DNA of 25,291 nt, taken from positions 1 to 25,291 of IMG/VR virus record IMGVR_UViG_3300025082_002101; one strand, 5' to 3'. Shown here piece after piece: positions 8,788-16,533 of the stretch. This DNA is from a virus. The notes under the pieces were generated by a model that did no database searches, was not told the origin of the DNA, and saw only the letters and a list, made by a program, of their open reading frames with translations. The position numbers and the translations under genes are program-made. Within the stretch, counting starts at the first letter, position 1, and every line of letters starts with the position of its first letter.

Positions 8788-9677
8788 TTACCTTTTAGCT
8801 CTATTCCTCTTTCTTTCTTTCCTTGCTTTTTCCTTACTTACTTGTAAATGAGCTATGTGCCTATGTAAACCTATTAACAACCTAAAAATATATTCCCAGT
8901 CTTTTTCGTCTACTCTTAGTATTTTAAATGCCACTAGAACCGATTCAAAACGTAAACCGAAACCAACACCAGACATCCCATCTATAACTGAGTATTGATC
9001 ATGCACAAGACAAAACAGGTCATACAGCAAATAATTATCTGGTAACAGTTCCGGTTTATCACATTTGCTTCTATCTTCAAAGCAAGGTGGATCTTGTTTT
9101 AAATAGGCATAATCATCCTCACATTTTCCACATGTGGGAGCACCGGTTAAGAACTCCCACTCTAACCTTTTTTTAGGTTTTCCAATAACTGCTTTTCTTG
9201 TGCTTTGTTAAATTCCTCAACGTCACTACATACATCGTTCAACCAAAGGCTAAACTCCATTGAGTTCTCTACCAACAGAGTCTTATTACCGGAATTACAT
9301 TTTATCTCTACCGGTACTTTACCTTCCACGCTGAGATTCACCGGCATCAGAGCTTTAAGTATATCAAGCGTTAAACCAGTCCAGTGTTTGATAGCCTTGT
9401 CTGCAAACAAGCGTACAAACTTCTGATCCTCGGCCTTGCTACTACGTCTCCGCTGTCTAAACCCTTTCTTCGGGCTAACTCCGACTTTATCGGCGATTTC
9501 TTCAAGTTCCTCTTTACCGATTAACGCAACTGTTACCTTGAAACTTGGAAAACCAGGATAATCCAGTACTAGACTGTCTGGAAGTACCTCTTTAGCACCC
9601 TTTACAAAATCCTTTAAGTCTAGCACCTTTTCTCCTCCTACTACTTGTTCCTTACTCACTTTATTCACCCTTTCCAT
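8788..9677 (-). CDS. Tail assembly chaperone, -1 frameshift fusion (gpGT-like)
   Basis: Predicted 296-residue fusion made by a -1 ribosomal slip. The first 170 residues are the short chaperone; after the slip (codons 9174-9169) the frame continues with 126 residues to the TAA at 8788. The -1 frame is open back to a stop at 9208-9210 and has no ATG of its own near the junction, so it is best read as an extension. The extension starts RLEWEFLTGAPTCGKC and has Cys183, Cys186, Cys199 and Cys206, a likely zinc site (inference). KPELLPDN and YSVIDGMSGVGFGL follow, patterns also seen in DUF1799-type T domains of siphovirus chaperones. Family knowledge: G and GT proteins coat the tape measure and recruit tail tube subunits. 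The segment 8788-9030 also looks like an 80-codon TTG gene, which I consider unlikely. Confidence 0.85.
9134..9174 (-). other. Programmed -1 ribosomal frameshift signal
   Basis: On the minus strand there are seven consecutive A (9174-9168) in the 0-frame phase CTA AAA AAA, giving the slippery heptamer A AAA AAA. A 7-base spacer (9167-9161) contains the 0-frame TAG stop. A perfect 7-bp stem follows, GTGGGAG (9160-9154) pairing with CTCCCAC (9140-9134) around a 13-base loop. Heptamer, spacer length and hairpin all fit the standard architecture. The stem is not followed by a U-run, so it is not a terminator. Confidence 0.87.
9162..9677 (-). CDS. Tail assembly chaperone, short form (gpG-like)
   Basis: 171 residues, ending ENLKKG then TAG just after the slippery A-run. 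It is charged and largely helical with no transmembrane segment, and is placed between the major tail protein and tape measure genes, the invariant position of gpG-like chaperones. The middle contains a basic SPKKGFRQRRRSS stretch and the C-terminal third is helical. The sequence itself is poorly conserved, so the call rests on position and on the frameshift signal at its end. Family knowledge: the short form is made in large excess over the fusion, and neither is in the mature virion. The ATG at 9677 lies 12 bases after the major tail protein stop. Confidence 0.85.
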   Translation of the reverse strand: MERVNKVSKEQVVGGEKVLDLKDFVKGAKEVLPDSLVLDYPGFPSFKVTVALIGKEELEEIADKVGVSPKKGFRQRRRSSKAEDQKFVRLFADKAIKHWTGLTLDILKALMPVNLSVEGKVPVEIKCNSGNKTLLVENSMEFSLWLNDVCSDVEEFNKAQEKQLLENLKKG

Positions 9678-9689
9678 ACTTCTTTTATA

Positions 9690-10874
9690 TTATACAAACG
9701 TAATGCTTAGCTCATCATTCAAGCTGGAACTTGCCGGACCATCAAAGTCCAACGTTCTCCGTATCTCTTCATCACCGGCATCGGCAGGAGCACGGAACTC
9801 CAACTGTGGTAGACTTGCCTGTACAATATCTCCAGCCACGTCACCTATTGGCACTATCAACGCACCGGACGTTCTCTGTAAAGCAAACCGGTCAAACTTC
9901 ACATCGTTCTGACGGAAAAGGATTTCCACCGTTCCAGCTACATCCCTAAAGCTAGGAGTTAGATGTGTTGCCGGAAACAGGTCTCCACTTTTCTCATCAT
10001 CAATGTATTTAACATTGTTAGTCAACGTCATCCGGAAAGAGGTTATCAAGTAGTTAGCCGCTCCGGAACCTTCATCCAACGTTGCTATACCGGGTTTACC
10101 ATGTAATGGATCACCAAGTTCTGTCTGTGTTGGAACCCATGGAGCTACAACAGCTTCGTCCGCCTGTGTAGTAGTAAGGTTAGGACTGATGGTTAAAACG
10201 TTGGTGGTGTAGTTTACTCCAGTTACCTGGAATCCAGCTCCACCGTTATCGTCCGACCCAATAGTGATATAAATACCACCAGACTCGCCGGCAAGATTAT
10301 ACTTTCTAGCATCAGCAACCGTAATAGTTCCAAGAGCAACGGAGGCACCGGCATGTTCACCATTTAGCTCATCCGTACCGGCGTAGAGCTGTTTAATAAA
10401 CTGCCCACTCCAGTTACACAAACCAGGTCCACCACCAGGAATATTCATCTCCAAAACATTCACGGTAGCACCTACACCGATATATAAGGTATGGTCTTTA
10501 AGGAACCACAAAGAGAAACTCTCTATATTGTTAGCCAGCGTATAAACAACACTCACGCCAGCGTTTGTGGTTTCTGTTCCGAGAGCTACCTTAAACAGGT
10601 TTGCCGCTTCCGGTTTAGTTCCCAAAGCACCAGACGGTTTAATATATGTAGGAAAGTTCCAAGCTCCTGCCTCATACCGTCCTGGAATAGGTGTTAATCT
10701 ACTACGTCCTGCCCTAATCTGCTCGTCCGGGATAACCTCTCTTGCCTGAACTATAGAACCGGGACCACTAAGCATCACCGTATCATCAGAAACCGCCTTA
10801 GCTGGTGTTCCTTTAGTTGCTTCAACAGCAATAAATACCTTTGTATTTCTCTTAATTGCAATCACATTTGCCAT
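9690..10874 (-). CDS. Major tail (tube) protein
   Basis: 394 residues, beta-rich, directly upstream of the chaperones. The N-terminus (IAIKRNTKVFIAVEATKGTPA) and the following segment with EVIPDEQIRAGRSRLTPIPGRYEAG are typical of phage tail tube subunits: a 'kV-iAvE-T-GT' strand, then a loop describing an asserted ring contact. The C-terminal part (RMTLTNNVKYIDDEKSGDLFP, then VAGTVEILFRQNDVKFDR) matches the second half of such folds. The middle (about 170-250, rich in Gly, Ala and Thr) may be a surface-exposed insertion domain (inference). GAGGAG lies about 11 bases before the ATG at 10874. Base composition looks slightly richer in GC than the surrounding genes, as expected for a highly expressed structural protein. 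Confidence 0.82.
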   Translation of the reverse strand: MANVIAIKRNTKVFIAVEATKGTPAKAVSDDTVMLSGPGSIVQAREVIPDEQIRAGRSRLTPIPGRYEAGAWNFPTYIKPSGALGTKPEAANLFKVALGTETTNAGVSVVYTLANNIESFSLWFLKDHTLYIGVGATVNVLEMNIPGGGPGLCNWSGQFIKQLYAGTDELNGEHAGASVALGTITVADARKYNLAGESGGIYITIGSDDNGGAGFQVTGVNYTTNVLTISPNLTTTQADEAVVAPWVPTQTELGDPLHGKPGIATLDEGSGAANYLITSFRMTLTNNVKYIDDEKSGDLFPATHLTPSFRDVAGTVEILFRQNDVKFDRFALQRTSGALIVPIGDVAGDIVQASLPQLEFRAPADAGDEEIRRTLDFDGPASSSLNDELSITFV

Positions 10875-10892
10875 GTCTATCTACTCCTCTCT

Positions 10893-11339
10893 TTACACGT
10901 TTTGAATACTTGCTTCAATGTCTATCCTAAAATTTATATCTCTCCCTAAAAGTGGGAACGGTTCCTCGTTATGTATTACACCCGGTGCTATACTTATTGC
11001 CACCGCTGTGCCGGAAACTCTAATATTATCACCCGCTAAGTCTCTTATGTCTTTTTCAACACCGTCTATCTGTGCCAAGTTACCAGCAAAAGTTACTATG
11101 TTACCTATTGATAACACCTTCATAATACCAAACACACTGTTCATGCTTTGCTGGCTTTCGTGGTATTCAATATCCTCTTCATTAGGTTTTAACCAAACAA
11201 TAGGCAAATCCTCTCTCTTAACATCGTGTCTTTCCATCTCGTCTTCACTATCTACAAGCCTAACAGTTTCAATACTGGATACAGTATTAAGTAAAGTTTC
11301 CCAGGCTTGTAACGCTAAGAGCTTCTTAGATGTTGCCAT
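10893..11339 (-). CDS. Probable neck/tail completion protein (tail-terminator-like)
   Basis: 148 residues. The start (LLALQAWETLLNTVSSIETVRLV) followed by REDLPIVWLKP and a final FRIDIEASIQNV strand resembles the layout of small tail terminator/completion proteins, in which an N-terminal helix leads to alternating strands and ends in a hydrophobic strand. There is no clear catalytic motif. Its position immediately before the major tail protein is the usual place of the terminator, which caps the tube and binds the connector. A second candidate with the same layout lies two genes upstream (11708-12166), so the roles cannot be assigned with certainty. Confidence 0.5.
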   Translation of the reverse strand: MATSKKLLALQAWETLLNTVSSIETVRLVDSEDEMERHDVKREDLPIVWLKPNEEDIEYHESQQSMNSVFGIMKVLSIGNIVTFAGNLAQIDGVEKDIRDLAGDNIRVSGTAVAISIAPGVIHNEEPFPLLGRDINFRIDIEASIQNV

Positions 11340-11347
11340 TTTAATCC

Positions 11348-11695
11348 CTAACTATGAAACCTTTTAACGAAGGACGTTCCATGTAATTTATCCATCATTT
11401 TTGCTAAATCTTTATTATTTTTAGCTGTTTGACCTTTTTGAATACGATGTTTAATTGCTAAACTTTGACTTTTACCACGTGCAGAATCTAATGCAGGATT
11501 TCTTTTAGTTCTTTTTATACCCTTACCAAAACTTGTATTAAACTGTTTACTAGAAGTACCAGCTAATATTGCTGATTTACCTTTTAACCTTTTTCCATCT
11601 TTAGTAATAAAAACTTTTGTTCCTTTAACTGTTACCCACTTTCCACCAGCCTTCTTAGCTTTCTTAGCTTCTTCTAATATCTGGAGTAATTTCAT
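11348..11695 (-). CDS. Small basic protein, probably virion-associated
   Basis: 115 residues, very rich in Lys (many KK and KR pairs), no Cys. The segment GGKWVTVKGTKVFITKDGKRLKGK resembles the short 'WVTV-G--VFI--DGK' element seen at ends of phage structural or head-morphogenesis proteins, but here it is the core of a stand-alone protein. The charge suggests contact with DNA or with an acidic partner (inference). It has a strong Shine-Dalgarno (AAGGAG, 8 bases before the ATG at 11695) and sits between two terminator-like genes inside the neck block. The function is unknown. Confidence 0.6.
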   Translation of the reverse strand: MKLLQILEEAKKAKKAGGKWVTVKGTKVFITKDGKRLKGKSAILAGTSSKQFNTSFGKGIKRTKRNPALDSARGKSQSLAIKHRIQKGQTAKNNKDLAKMMDKLHGTSFVKRFHS

Positions 11696-11707
11696 TTTAT
11701 TTTCTCC

Positions 11708-12166
11708 TTAGTTCACACTATAATATTCTATTTCACTCATCAAAATAATAGCCGCTTGTGGTGGATTAACTGTCTCGGTGTCCACCATTATGCTTGTTAT
11801 AAGTGTATTCCTTGCTTCATCGTTCCTCGTTGGATCGTCTAACAACGCTGTCTTTACATCTCCAATAAACAGGTTTATGGTTGTTGATAAAATTTCACTA
11901 GCTGCTAAAGTAGCTATATCTACATCGTTCACATATAAAACCATACCAACATGAAATATCACCTTAAATAAATCCTGTAACAACTGTGTCCTAACTTCCC
12001 TAATATCGTTTATATAAATACTTCTGTGTTCGTAGTCTCCAACTGGCGGTTCTTTAAACTGTCTGTCTACTTCACCTACATCACCATTGTAATTATTAGC
12101 AAGAGTTATTAGCTCTAAATCCTCTTCTATATTAACAAGTATTCTTTCTTTATTTCCTAGCGGCAT
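11708..12166 (-). CDS. Tail terminator-like protein
   Basis: About 152 residues from the ATG at 12166; a TTG at 12202 would add 12 residues but increases the overlap with the preceding gene from 17 to 53 bases, so I prefer the ATG. The C-terminal half has a signature seen in many phage terminator-like proteins: LFIGDVKTALLDDPTRNDEARNTLITSI followed by a final hydrophobic strand ending EIEYYSV. The N-terminal helix and a charged middle with YEHRSIYIND complete the layout. Family knowledge: terminators (lambda gpU type) form a ring that stops tube growth and docks to the neck. It lies directly downstream of the HK97 gp10-like gene, the normal order. Confidence 0.62.
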   Translation of the reverse strand: MPLGNKERILVNIEEDLELITLANNYNGDVGEVDRQFKEPPVGDYEHRSIYINDIREVRTQLLQDLFKVIFHVGMVLYVNDVDIATLAASEILSTTINLFIGDVKTALLDDPTRNDEARNTLITSIMVDTETVNPPQAAIILMSEIEYYSVN

Positions 12167-12695
12167 GTTTTGCTCTAACTCTTTTCTGTACACCTCTTGC
12201 AAATTTTAACGTAGCTTCCAATGTCTCTGGAAACGTATTACCTATCATCTTATATGGCTTAGTGCCTGGGTGATAAATAGGTTTATTTTTTGTGCTAACA
12301 AACATTAGAATTCTTCCATTTCTATCGAGCTTCGGATTCTTTGGTACTTTACCATGAAAATCACTTAACGCTACTGGAAACACAAGTAACCACGGTGGCT
12401 TCTTTGCTCTAATAGGATGAGCACGAGTACCCTCTTCCAAATAATGAATAACATCTTCTGGATCATAAGTGTTAAAGATAACCCCTTTTGAAATTAACCC
12501 TGTCTTCCTATCATACTCTATAAGCAATTTCCATTTTTCTCTAATACTACCTGTACCTGGTGTTCTTTGTTTTACTTTTACTAATGCTTCATTCAGTAAT
12601 CTTTCAAGTCCAACGTTCATAAACGTTTTAAACTTGATTCTACCTAATTTCTTTTCTGCTTTCTTAGCATCAACTTCTATTTCAAAACCTAACAT
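12150..12695 (-). CDS. HK97 gp10-like neck/tail completion protein
   Basis: 181 residues from the ATG at 12695. A GTG 9 bases further upstream is possible, but the ATG overlaps the previous stop as TAATG, a junction used elsewhere in this module. The pattern HYLEEGTRAHPIRAKKPPWL, then LVFPV and a late KPIYHPGTKPYKMIGNTF, is the hallmark of the HK97 gp10 family: 'EfGT--hP-Rp', then 'HPGT-p--f---a'. The C-terminus is a helix rich in Arg and Lys. Family knowledge: these proteins belong to the neck or tail completion complex. The position between a connector-like gene and a terminator-like gene agrees. Confidence 0.75.
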   Translation of the reverse strand: MLGFEIEVDAKKAEKKLGRIKFKTFMNVGLERLLNEALVKVKQRTPGTGSIREKWKLLIEYDRKTGLISKGVIFNTYDPEDVIHYLEEGTRAHPIRAKKPPWLLVFPVALSDFHGKVPKNPKLDRNGRILMFVSTKNKPIYHPGTKPYKMIGNTFPETLEATLKFARGVQKRVRAKHAARK

Positions 12696-13426
12696 TACAA
12701 CCACAACTTACTAAGCAACAAACATTCTTTCTTAAACTCTTCTAATTTCTTTTCGGACGTTTGTTTTAACGCTAAAGCTCCACCATAATCAATAGTTCCT
12801 CCAGAACGTGGTATACCGGAAAGCTTGTTCCTTCTGGACTCTATGGAATCTAAGGATTCGTGTTCTCCCCAAAGCATTATAGCTCTCTTAAACTCGTCCA
12901 TCTCAGCAATGCTTGTCCAATCCCATTGCTCACCGGCCATAAACCAAGCTTGGTCGCCACCGGATGAAGGTGCTGGTGATAATCTCACCTGATTGGTAGG
13001 TAATTCCAAAACCATGGTCACCGGTGTTAGTCTATCCATCTGCTTGAGTTTAGCTGTAGCCACGTTAAACAACGATGGATTATTAAAAACAGACAAGCCC
13101 CAAATATCACTCTCTCCTAAACCAGGTAGACGGTAATAGTATATCTGGTCTGCAAAGGTAGTAGCGAAGAATCCTGTTCTCGGCCAGTACACCTCAAGCA
13201 ACGTTCTAACTGTAGCTGGTACAGAATAGGTGGCTTGGTCTTTCACAGTAGTTATAAACCGTAAAGTTCTTACAGGTATAAACCGGTATAACTCCAACAG
13301 AGCGTTATCAAGATAACTACCCATTTGTGCAGTAGTTATCTCGTAAGAATTCTTAGTTGTGTCCCTGTTGGGCCTACCTAAATTAGCCCACAGTTCCTCT
13401 ATTAACGTTGCTCTTAGTAACGTCAA
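12695..13426 (-). CDS. Putative head-tail connector/adaptor protein
   Basis: 243 residues from a TTG start at 13426. The codon two positions upstream is the stop of the preceding gene, and a GAGG-containing purine-rich Shine-Dalgarno (GGAGAAAGAGGAATAAGAG) leads into the TTG, so a non-ATG start is credible. The N-terminal third is helical (MGSYLDNALLELYRFIPV) followed by a beta element ATYSVPATVRTLLEVYWP and a C-terminal Lys/Glu-rich helix. No motif gives a definite family. The position first among the neck genes and the helix-strand-helix plan suggest an adaptor attached to the portal (inference). No portal gene is in the window to confirm this. Confidence 0.45.
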   Translation of the reverse strand: MTLLRATLIEELWANLGRPNRDTTKNSYEITTAQMGSYLDNALLELYRFIPVRTLRFITTVKDQATYSVPATVRTLLEVYWPRTGFFATTFADQIYYYRLPGLGESDIWGLSVFNNPSLFNVATAKLKQMDRLTPVTMVLELPTNQVRLSPAPSSGGDQAWFMAGEQWDWTSIAEMDEFKRAIMLWGEHESLDSIESRRNKLSGIPRSGGTIDYGGALALKQTSEKKLEEFKKECLLLSKLWL

Positions 13427-13429
13427 CTC

Positions 13430-13687
13430 TTATTCCTCTTTCTCCTTTTTTGCTTTTCTCTTCACTCCACCAGGTCTACGAATTACTCTTTTCTTTTTAT
13501 CAAGTTTTGGCTTATTTTCTTTACCACTTTTTACTTCCTCAAATATCTCCGTGAGCTTTCCAGCTTCCGGGTCGGTGGTAGTTTCATCCGGTCTAACATG
13601 ACTAGAATTACCAAAACCATTACAAATCACCTGCAATATACCTGATACGTTCTTGTAAACCTTCTCTTTTTCTGCCACTTCTTTCAC
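13430..13687 (-). CDS. Small Lys-rich protein of unknown function, first gene of the neck block
   Basis: 85 residues from a GTG at 13687, preceded by a purine-rich GGAAAGGGA; another GTG three codons in is a possible alternative start. The central part (VSGILQVICNGFGNSSHVRPDE, then EAGKLTEIFEEV) has the look of short phage accessory structural proteins, and the last 30 residues are almost all Lys, Arg and Glu. It ends at 13430 and the connector-like gene starts 3 bases later. The gene follows the first long intergenic gap and so is probably first in its transcript. I do not recognise a family. Confidence 0.55.
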   Translation of the reverse strand: MKEVAEKEKVYKNVSGILQVICNGFGNSSHVRPDETTTDPEAGKLTEIFEEVKSGKENKPKLDKKKRVIRRPGGVKRKAKKEKEE

Positions 13688-13723
13688 TCCCTTTCCACCT
13701 ACATAGTTTCACTTTTTTGTATA

Positions 13724-13748
13724 TAATATCTACTAATATCTACAATCA
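13724..13748 (-). promoter_or_regulatory. Intergenic motif with tandem 10-bp repeat, candidate promoter/operator
   Basis: The 71-bp gap 13688-13758 holds a perfect tandem repeat of GTAGATATTA (minus strand, 13743-13724). The 23 bases at 13748-13726 match 20 of 23 bases of a site at 20595-20573 in the other long gap; the shared core is GATATTAGTA. The site lies 38 bases before the GTG of the neck block. A weak sigma70-like pair can be drawn (TTGTAG, 16 bases, TATACA). I see no terminator hairpin in this gap. Confidence 0.5.
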
Positions 13749-13758
13749 CATTACACTA

Positions 13759-14862
13759 TCATTTTAGACTTTTTATCTTATTTCTTATAACATCTACCAC
13801 CCTTTGAGCTGCACAACCATCCCACAATTTATCTAGTGGTGGTCTCATTTTTCCTCTCGCTGGATGTATTCTTAAAAATTTCTTTATATAATAAATTATG
13901 TTGTTAAGATTTTTGTAATCCGTACCATGTAAATAGTTTGTTCCAAAATTAACTGTTGCTGGTCGCTCTGTGTTATTTCTTAACGTTATACACGGTACTC
14001 CCAAAACGGTTGATTCCTCCTGTATACCACCACTATCAGTTATCACGACTACAGCACTTTTTATAAAACTAATGAAGCTTAAATATCCCATTGGTTCACA
14101 AAGCTCTATGTTCACCGGCATTATTATATTGTTATCTTTTATAAACTTTTTTGTTCTTGGATGAGCTGGAAATATAATTTTGTAACAGGATCTACCAAGT
14201 TCCTCCATCAGGTTTTTAAAGTTACTAACCTGATTTACGTTGGATGGTCTATGTATGGTAAGTAAACAGTATCTTTCGTTTGGTATTCTTACTGAGTCTA
14301 TAAATGTTATACTTGAGCAAATTCTTAAACTATCTGCTACCGTGTGGCCTGTTAAAAATATATCTTTACCTCTCCTGCCTTCCATTATTAAATTATTAAC
14401 TGCTCTTGGTTCTGTTGCTAACAACACTTGTGAACAAGCATCCCCAACAATTCTATTCCATTCTTCGGGCATCTCTTTATCGTTACTACGTAGTCCAGCC
14501 TCAAAGTGTATGAGTGGTATTCTAGGTAACATCTTTACCGTTGCTAAAGCTGTTGCCGGTACACAGTTTGTATCTCCTGACATTAGCACCATCTTTGGTC
14601 TATCTTTTAGTAATACCTTTTCTATACCTTGCATCATTTGTCCCACTTGGTAAGCCGGGGAACCAGAACCAACTCCTAAATTATAATCTGGTGTAGGTAG
14701 TGGTAATTGCTTAAAAAATACATCATTCATTGTCTCATCGTAGTGTTGTCCGGCATGTATAATGTTGAAACTTACACCTTGGTTTTTTAGCTCCAAAAAT
14801 ATAGGTAACAGTTTTATCCATGTTGGTCTTGCTCCAGCCACTATTACAAGTTCAGGTCTCAT
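13759..14862 (-). CDS. wecB: UDP-N-acetylglucosamine 2-epimerase (non-hydrolysing)
   Basis: 367 residues, full length for the family. The reaction interconverts UDP-GlcNAc and UDP-ManNAc in the cytoplasm. Seen: MSGDTN (Asp97), HFEAGLRSND (Glu121), EMPEEWNR (Glu133/134), TIHRPSN (His204), DSGGIQEES (276-284) and NNTERPATV (296-304). These correspond to the E. coli WecB residues Asp95, Glu117, Glu131 and His213 and to the nucleotide-binding loops. The first loop, normally GTRPE-IK, is GARPTWIK here (10-17), so the Glu is Thr and the next residue Trp; substrate preference may differ. It is the last gene of the sugar cassette and overlaps the FkbM-like gene by 11 bases. AAAGAG lies upstream of the ATG. 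Confidence 0.92.
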   Translation of the reverse strand: MRPELVIVAGARPTWIKLLPIFLELKNQGVSFNIIHAGQHYDETMNDVFFKQLPLPTPDYNLGVGSGSPAYQVGQMMQGIEKVLLKDRPKMVLMSGDTNCVPATALATVKMLPRIPLIHFEAGLRSNDKEMPEEWNRIVGDACSQVLLATEPRAVNNLIMEGRRGKDIFLTGHTVADSLRICSSITFIDSVRIPNERYCLLTIHRPSNVNQVSNFKNLMEELGRSCYKIIFPAHPRTKKFIKDNNIIMPVNIELCEPMGYLSFISFIKSAVVVITDSGGIQEESTVLGVPCITLRNNTERPATVNFGTNYLHGTDYKNLNNIIYYIKKFLRIHPARGKMRPPLDKLWDGCAAQRVVDVIRNKIKSLK

Positions 14863-15481
14863 GGTTTATCTCTTTCATTAATCTCTTCATGCCTTCTAAA
14901 AAAGTAATTTTTGGAGCTACGGTTCTGTGTTCTACATAATGAATATTATCTAATTCCATTCCTTTACATACGCTCTTATAAGCTTGCGGACAGTTCAACC
15001 ACTGCGGATGATGATAAAATCTAACCAAGATACTAAGATTAATATCTTTACATTCTTCACAATGTAAAATATCTTCTATAATATCAAACTCACCGCCGAC
15101 ACAATTTAGATGTAAAATTATCTTTTCATACTTATCTTTTAAAGGAAGTAGTAAATCGGTGGTTGATATTGTGTTAATAGAAAAAACTTTTTTCTGTTTT
15201 GAAGTTATCATTTCAGGTATTTCATTATGAAAAGTAGTTCCATCTGTATATTCTTTACCATCTATATCTCTTACGTATATTTTCTTTACTCCTGTTTTGT
15301 TAGATACCGCCCTATACCACATAGATATTTTTTTATTGTCACCAAACTTTTTTAACAAAAACTGGTAATTCTTCGGGTTTGGTTCTATCAACAAAAAATC
15401 CATGTTGCTCCATATCTTCATAGCACTAGAAAACTCACTGCCACGGCAGGTTCCTACATCTATAAATAATATTTTGTTCAT
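14852..15481 (-). CDS. FkbM-family methyltransferase
   Basis: 209 residues. Seen: an N-terminal SAM-binding loop IDVGTCRGSE (7-16), the acidic LIEPNP (31-36) typical of FkbM proteins, then SINTISTTDLL (101-111) and HLNCVGGEFDIIEDIL (124-139). The last motif normally reads 'lKiDvEG-E--vL'; here the Asp and Glu are changed, so it is a divergent member. Family knowledge: FkbM enzymes transfer methyl groups to hydroxyls of sugars and other small molecules. Its start overlaps the epimerase stop as ATGA, and its stop overlaps the wecB start, so the three are probably co-translated. Methylation of a sugar made in this cassette is inference. Confidence 0.8.
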   Translation of the reverse strand: MNKILFIDVGTCRGSEFSSAMKIWSNMDFLLIEPNPKNYQFLLKKFGDNKKISMWYRAVSNKTGVKKIYVRDIDGKEYTDGTTFHNEIPEMITSKQKKVFSINTISTTDLLLPLKDKYEKIILHLNCVGGEFDIIEDILHCEECKDINLSILVRFYHHPQWLNCPQAYKSVCKGMELDNIHYVEHRTVAPKITFLEGMKRLMKEINHET

Positions 15482-16533
15482 TTTCCAAGCCCTTTTAGAA
15501 AGTTTAATACATTCTCTAACTCTGTTCTACCACCATAAAATATATCTTCTGCTTGTGGTACATCGTGTGCCCAGGCAGGATCGTTAGCTTTTAATCTTTC
15601 GTTACAATAGTCTATTGTTTGCTTAATAACGTCTGGTGTTTCTTCTTGGTTATCTTCCTTCATATCTTTTAAACCAGATATAAGATCAAAATTAGGTTCC
15701 CATTTTATAAGTGTTTTTGCTCTCCTGTTGTCTCCTAAACTTTCTTTTATCTCACCTGGTCTGGTCGGTAGATATGTTATTGTTCCTCTAAAACATTCTG
15801 CTAGTTCAAGTATGCTATAATTCTTACCAGCACAAAGGTTTATTGGTATACCGTGTTTTACATCCCTTAAAGTTGCCTGGATAATACCACTGACTATATC
15901 CTTTACATAAGTAAAGTCTCTTCTCTGCTCACCGTCACCAACTACTGTTAAATGTTTCCCTTCACGCTCCTGCCGTTGGAATATACCTATAACGGAAGCA
16001 TAGTCACCCTCTGTTGCCTGATTAGGTCCAAACACGTTAAAGAAACGCAAACAGACGGTAGACAAGTTATATAAAGATGAGAACACTTGGCAATAAAGTT
16101 CTCCACAATATTTCTGTACACCGTATGGATTTAAAGCGGAATGTGGTGTGTCTTCTGATACCGGTAAATCAATAGCGTTACCATACACGGAAGCAGAACT
16201 GGCATATATAACTTTTTTCACCTTGGCTTCTTTTGACGACATTAAAACCTTTACCGTGTTACTAAGGTTGTTCCTGTGTGCAGACACCGGGTCTTTTATT
16301 GCTTTTACTATCCTCGGCACCGCCGCTAAATGGTAGACATAATCTATACCCTTAAAAAACCTATCACAGGAATCTTGTAAATCCACCTGGTGAAATTCTA
16401 TTTTTGGGTTTATGTTTTCTTTTTTACCTGTGCTGAGGTTGTCTAATCCCACAACTTCCCAACCAAGATCAATTAAAGCATTAGCCAAGTTAGAACCAAT
16501 AAAACCAGCGTTACCAGTTACTAAGACTCGCAT
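15478..16533 (-). CDS. NAD-dependent sugar epimerase/dehydratase (SDR, GalE/WbpP-like)
   Basis: 351 residues from the ATG at 16533; AAGAGG precedes it by 7 bases, better than the GTG six codons upstream. Seen: Rossmann loop GNAGFIGS (7-14), DNLSTG after strand 2, HLAAVPR, a catalytic SSASVYG (112-118) and YGVQK (Tyr137 and Lys141), then RFFNVFGP and a GDGEQRRDFTYVKDIV segment. This is a complete extended SDR of nucleotide-sugar 4-epimerase or dehydratase type; the exact sugar cannot be read from sequence. The C-terminus extends about 45 residues past the usual end (ending YGGRTELENVLNFLKGLGK), an unusual addition that may be a small interaction segment. It overlaps the WbqC-like gene by 13 bases. 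Confidence 0.88.
   Translation of the reverse strand: MRVLVTGNAGFIGSNLANALIDLGWEVVGLDNLSTGKKENINPKIEFHQVDLQDSCDRFFKGIDYVYHLAAVPRIVKAIKDPVSAHRNNLSNTVKVLMSSKEAKVKKVIYASSASVYGNAIDLPVSEDTPHSALNPYGVQKYCGELYCQVFSSLYNLSTVCLRFFNVFGPNQATEGDYASVIGIFQRQEREGKHLTVVGDGEQRRDFTYVKDIVSGIIQATLRDVKHGIPINLCAGKNYSILELAECFRGTITYLPTRPGEIKESLGDNRRAKTLIKWEPNFDLISGLKDMKEDNQEETPDVIKQTIDYCNERLKANDPAWAHDVPQAEDIFYGGRTELENVLNFLKGLGK

Noticed and set aside
8788-9030. Independent 80-codon gene starting at TTG 9030
   Set aside because: No ribosome-binding site was noted for the TTG, and the frame continues upstream with a Cys-rich coding pattern to the frameshift site. The -1 fusion explains the whole frame.
9134-9160. The GTGGGAG/CTCCCAC hairpin as an intrinsic terminator
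   Set aside because: On the transcribed strand it is not followed by a U-run, and it sits inside the open -1 frame at the ideal distance from a slippery A-run.
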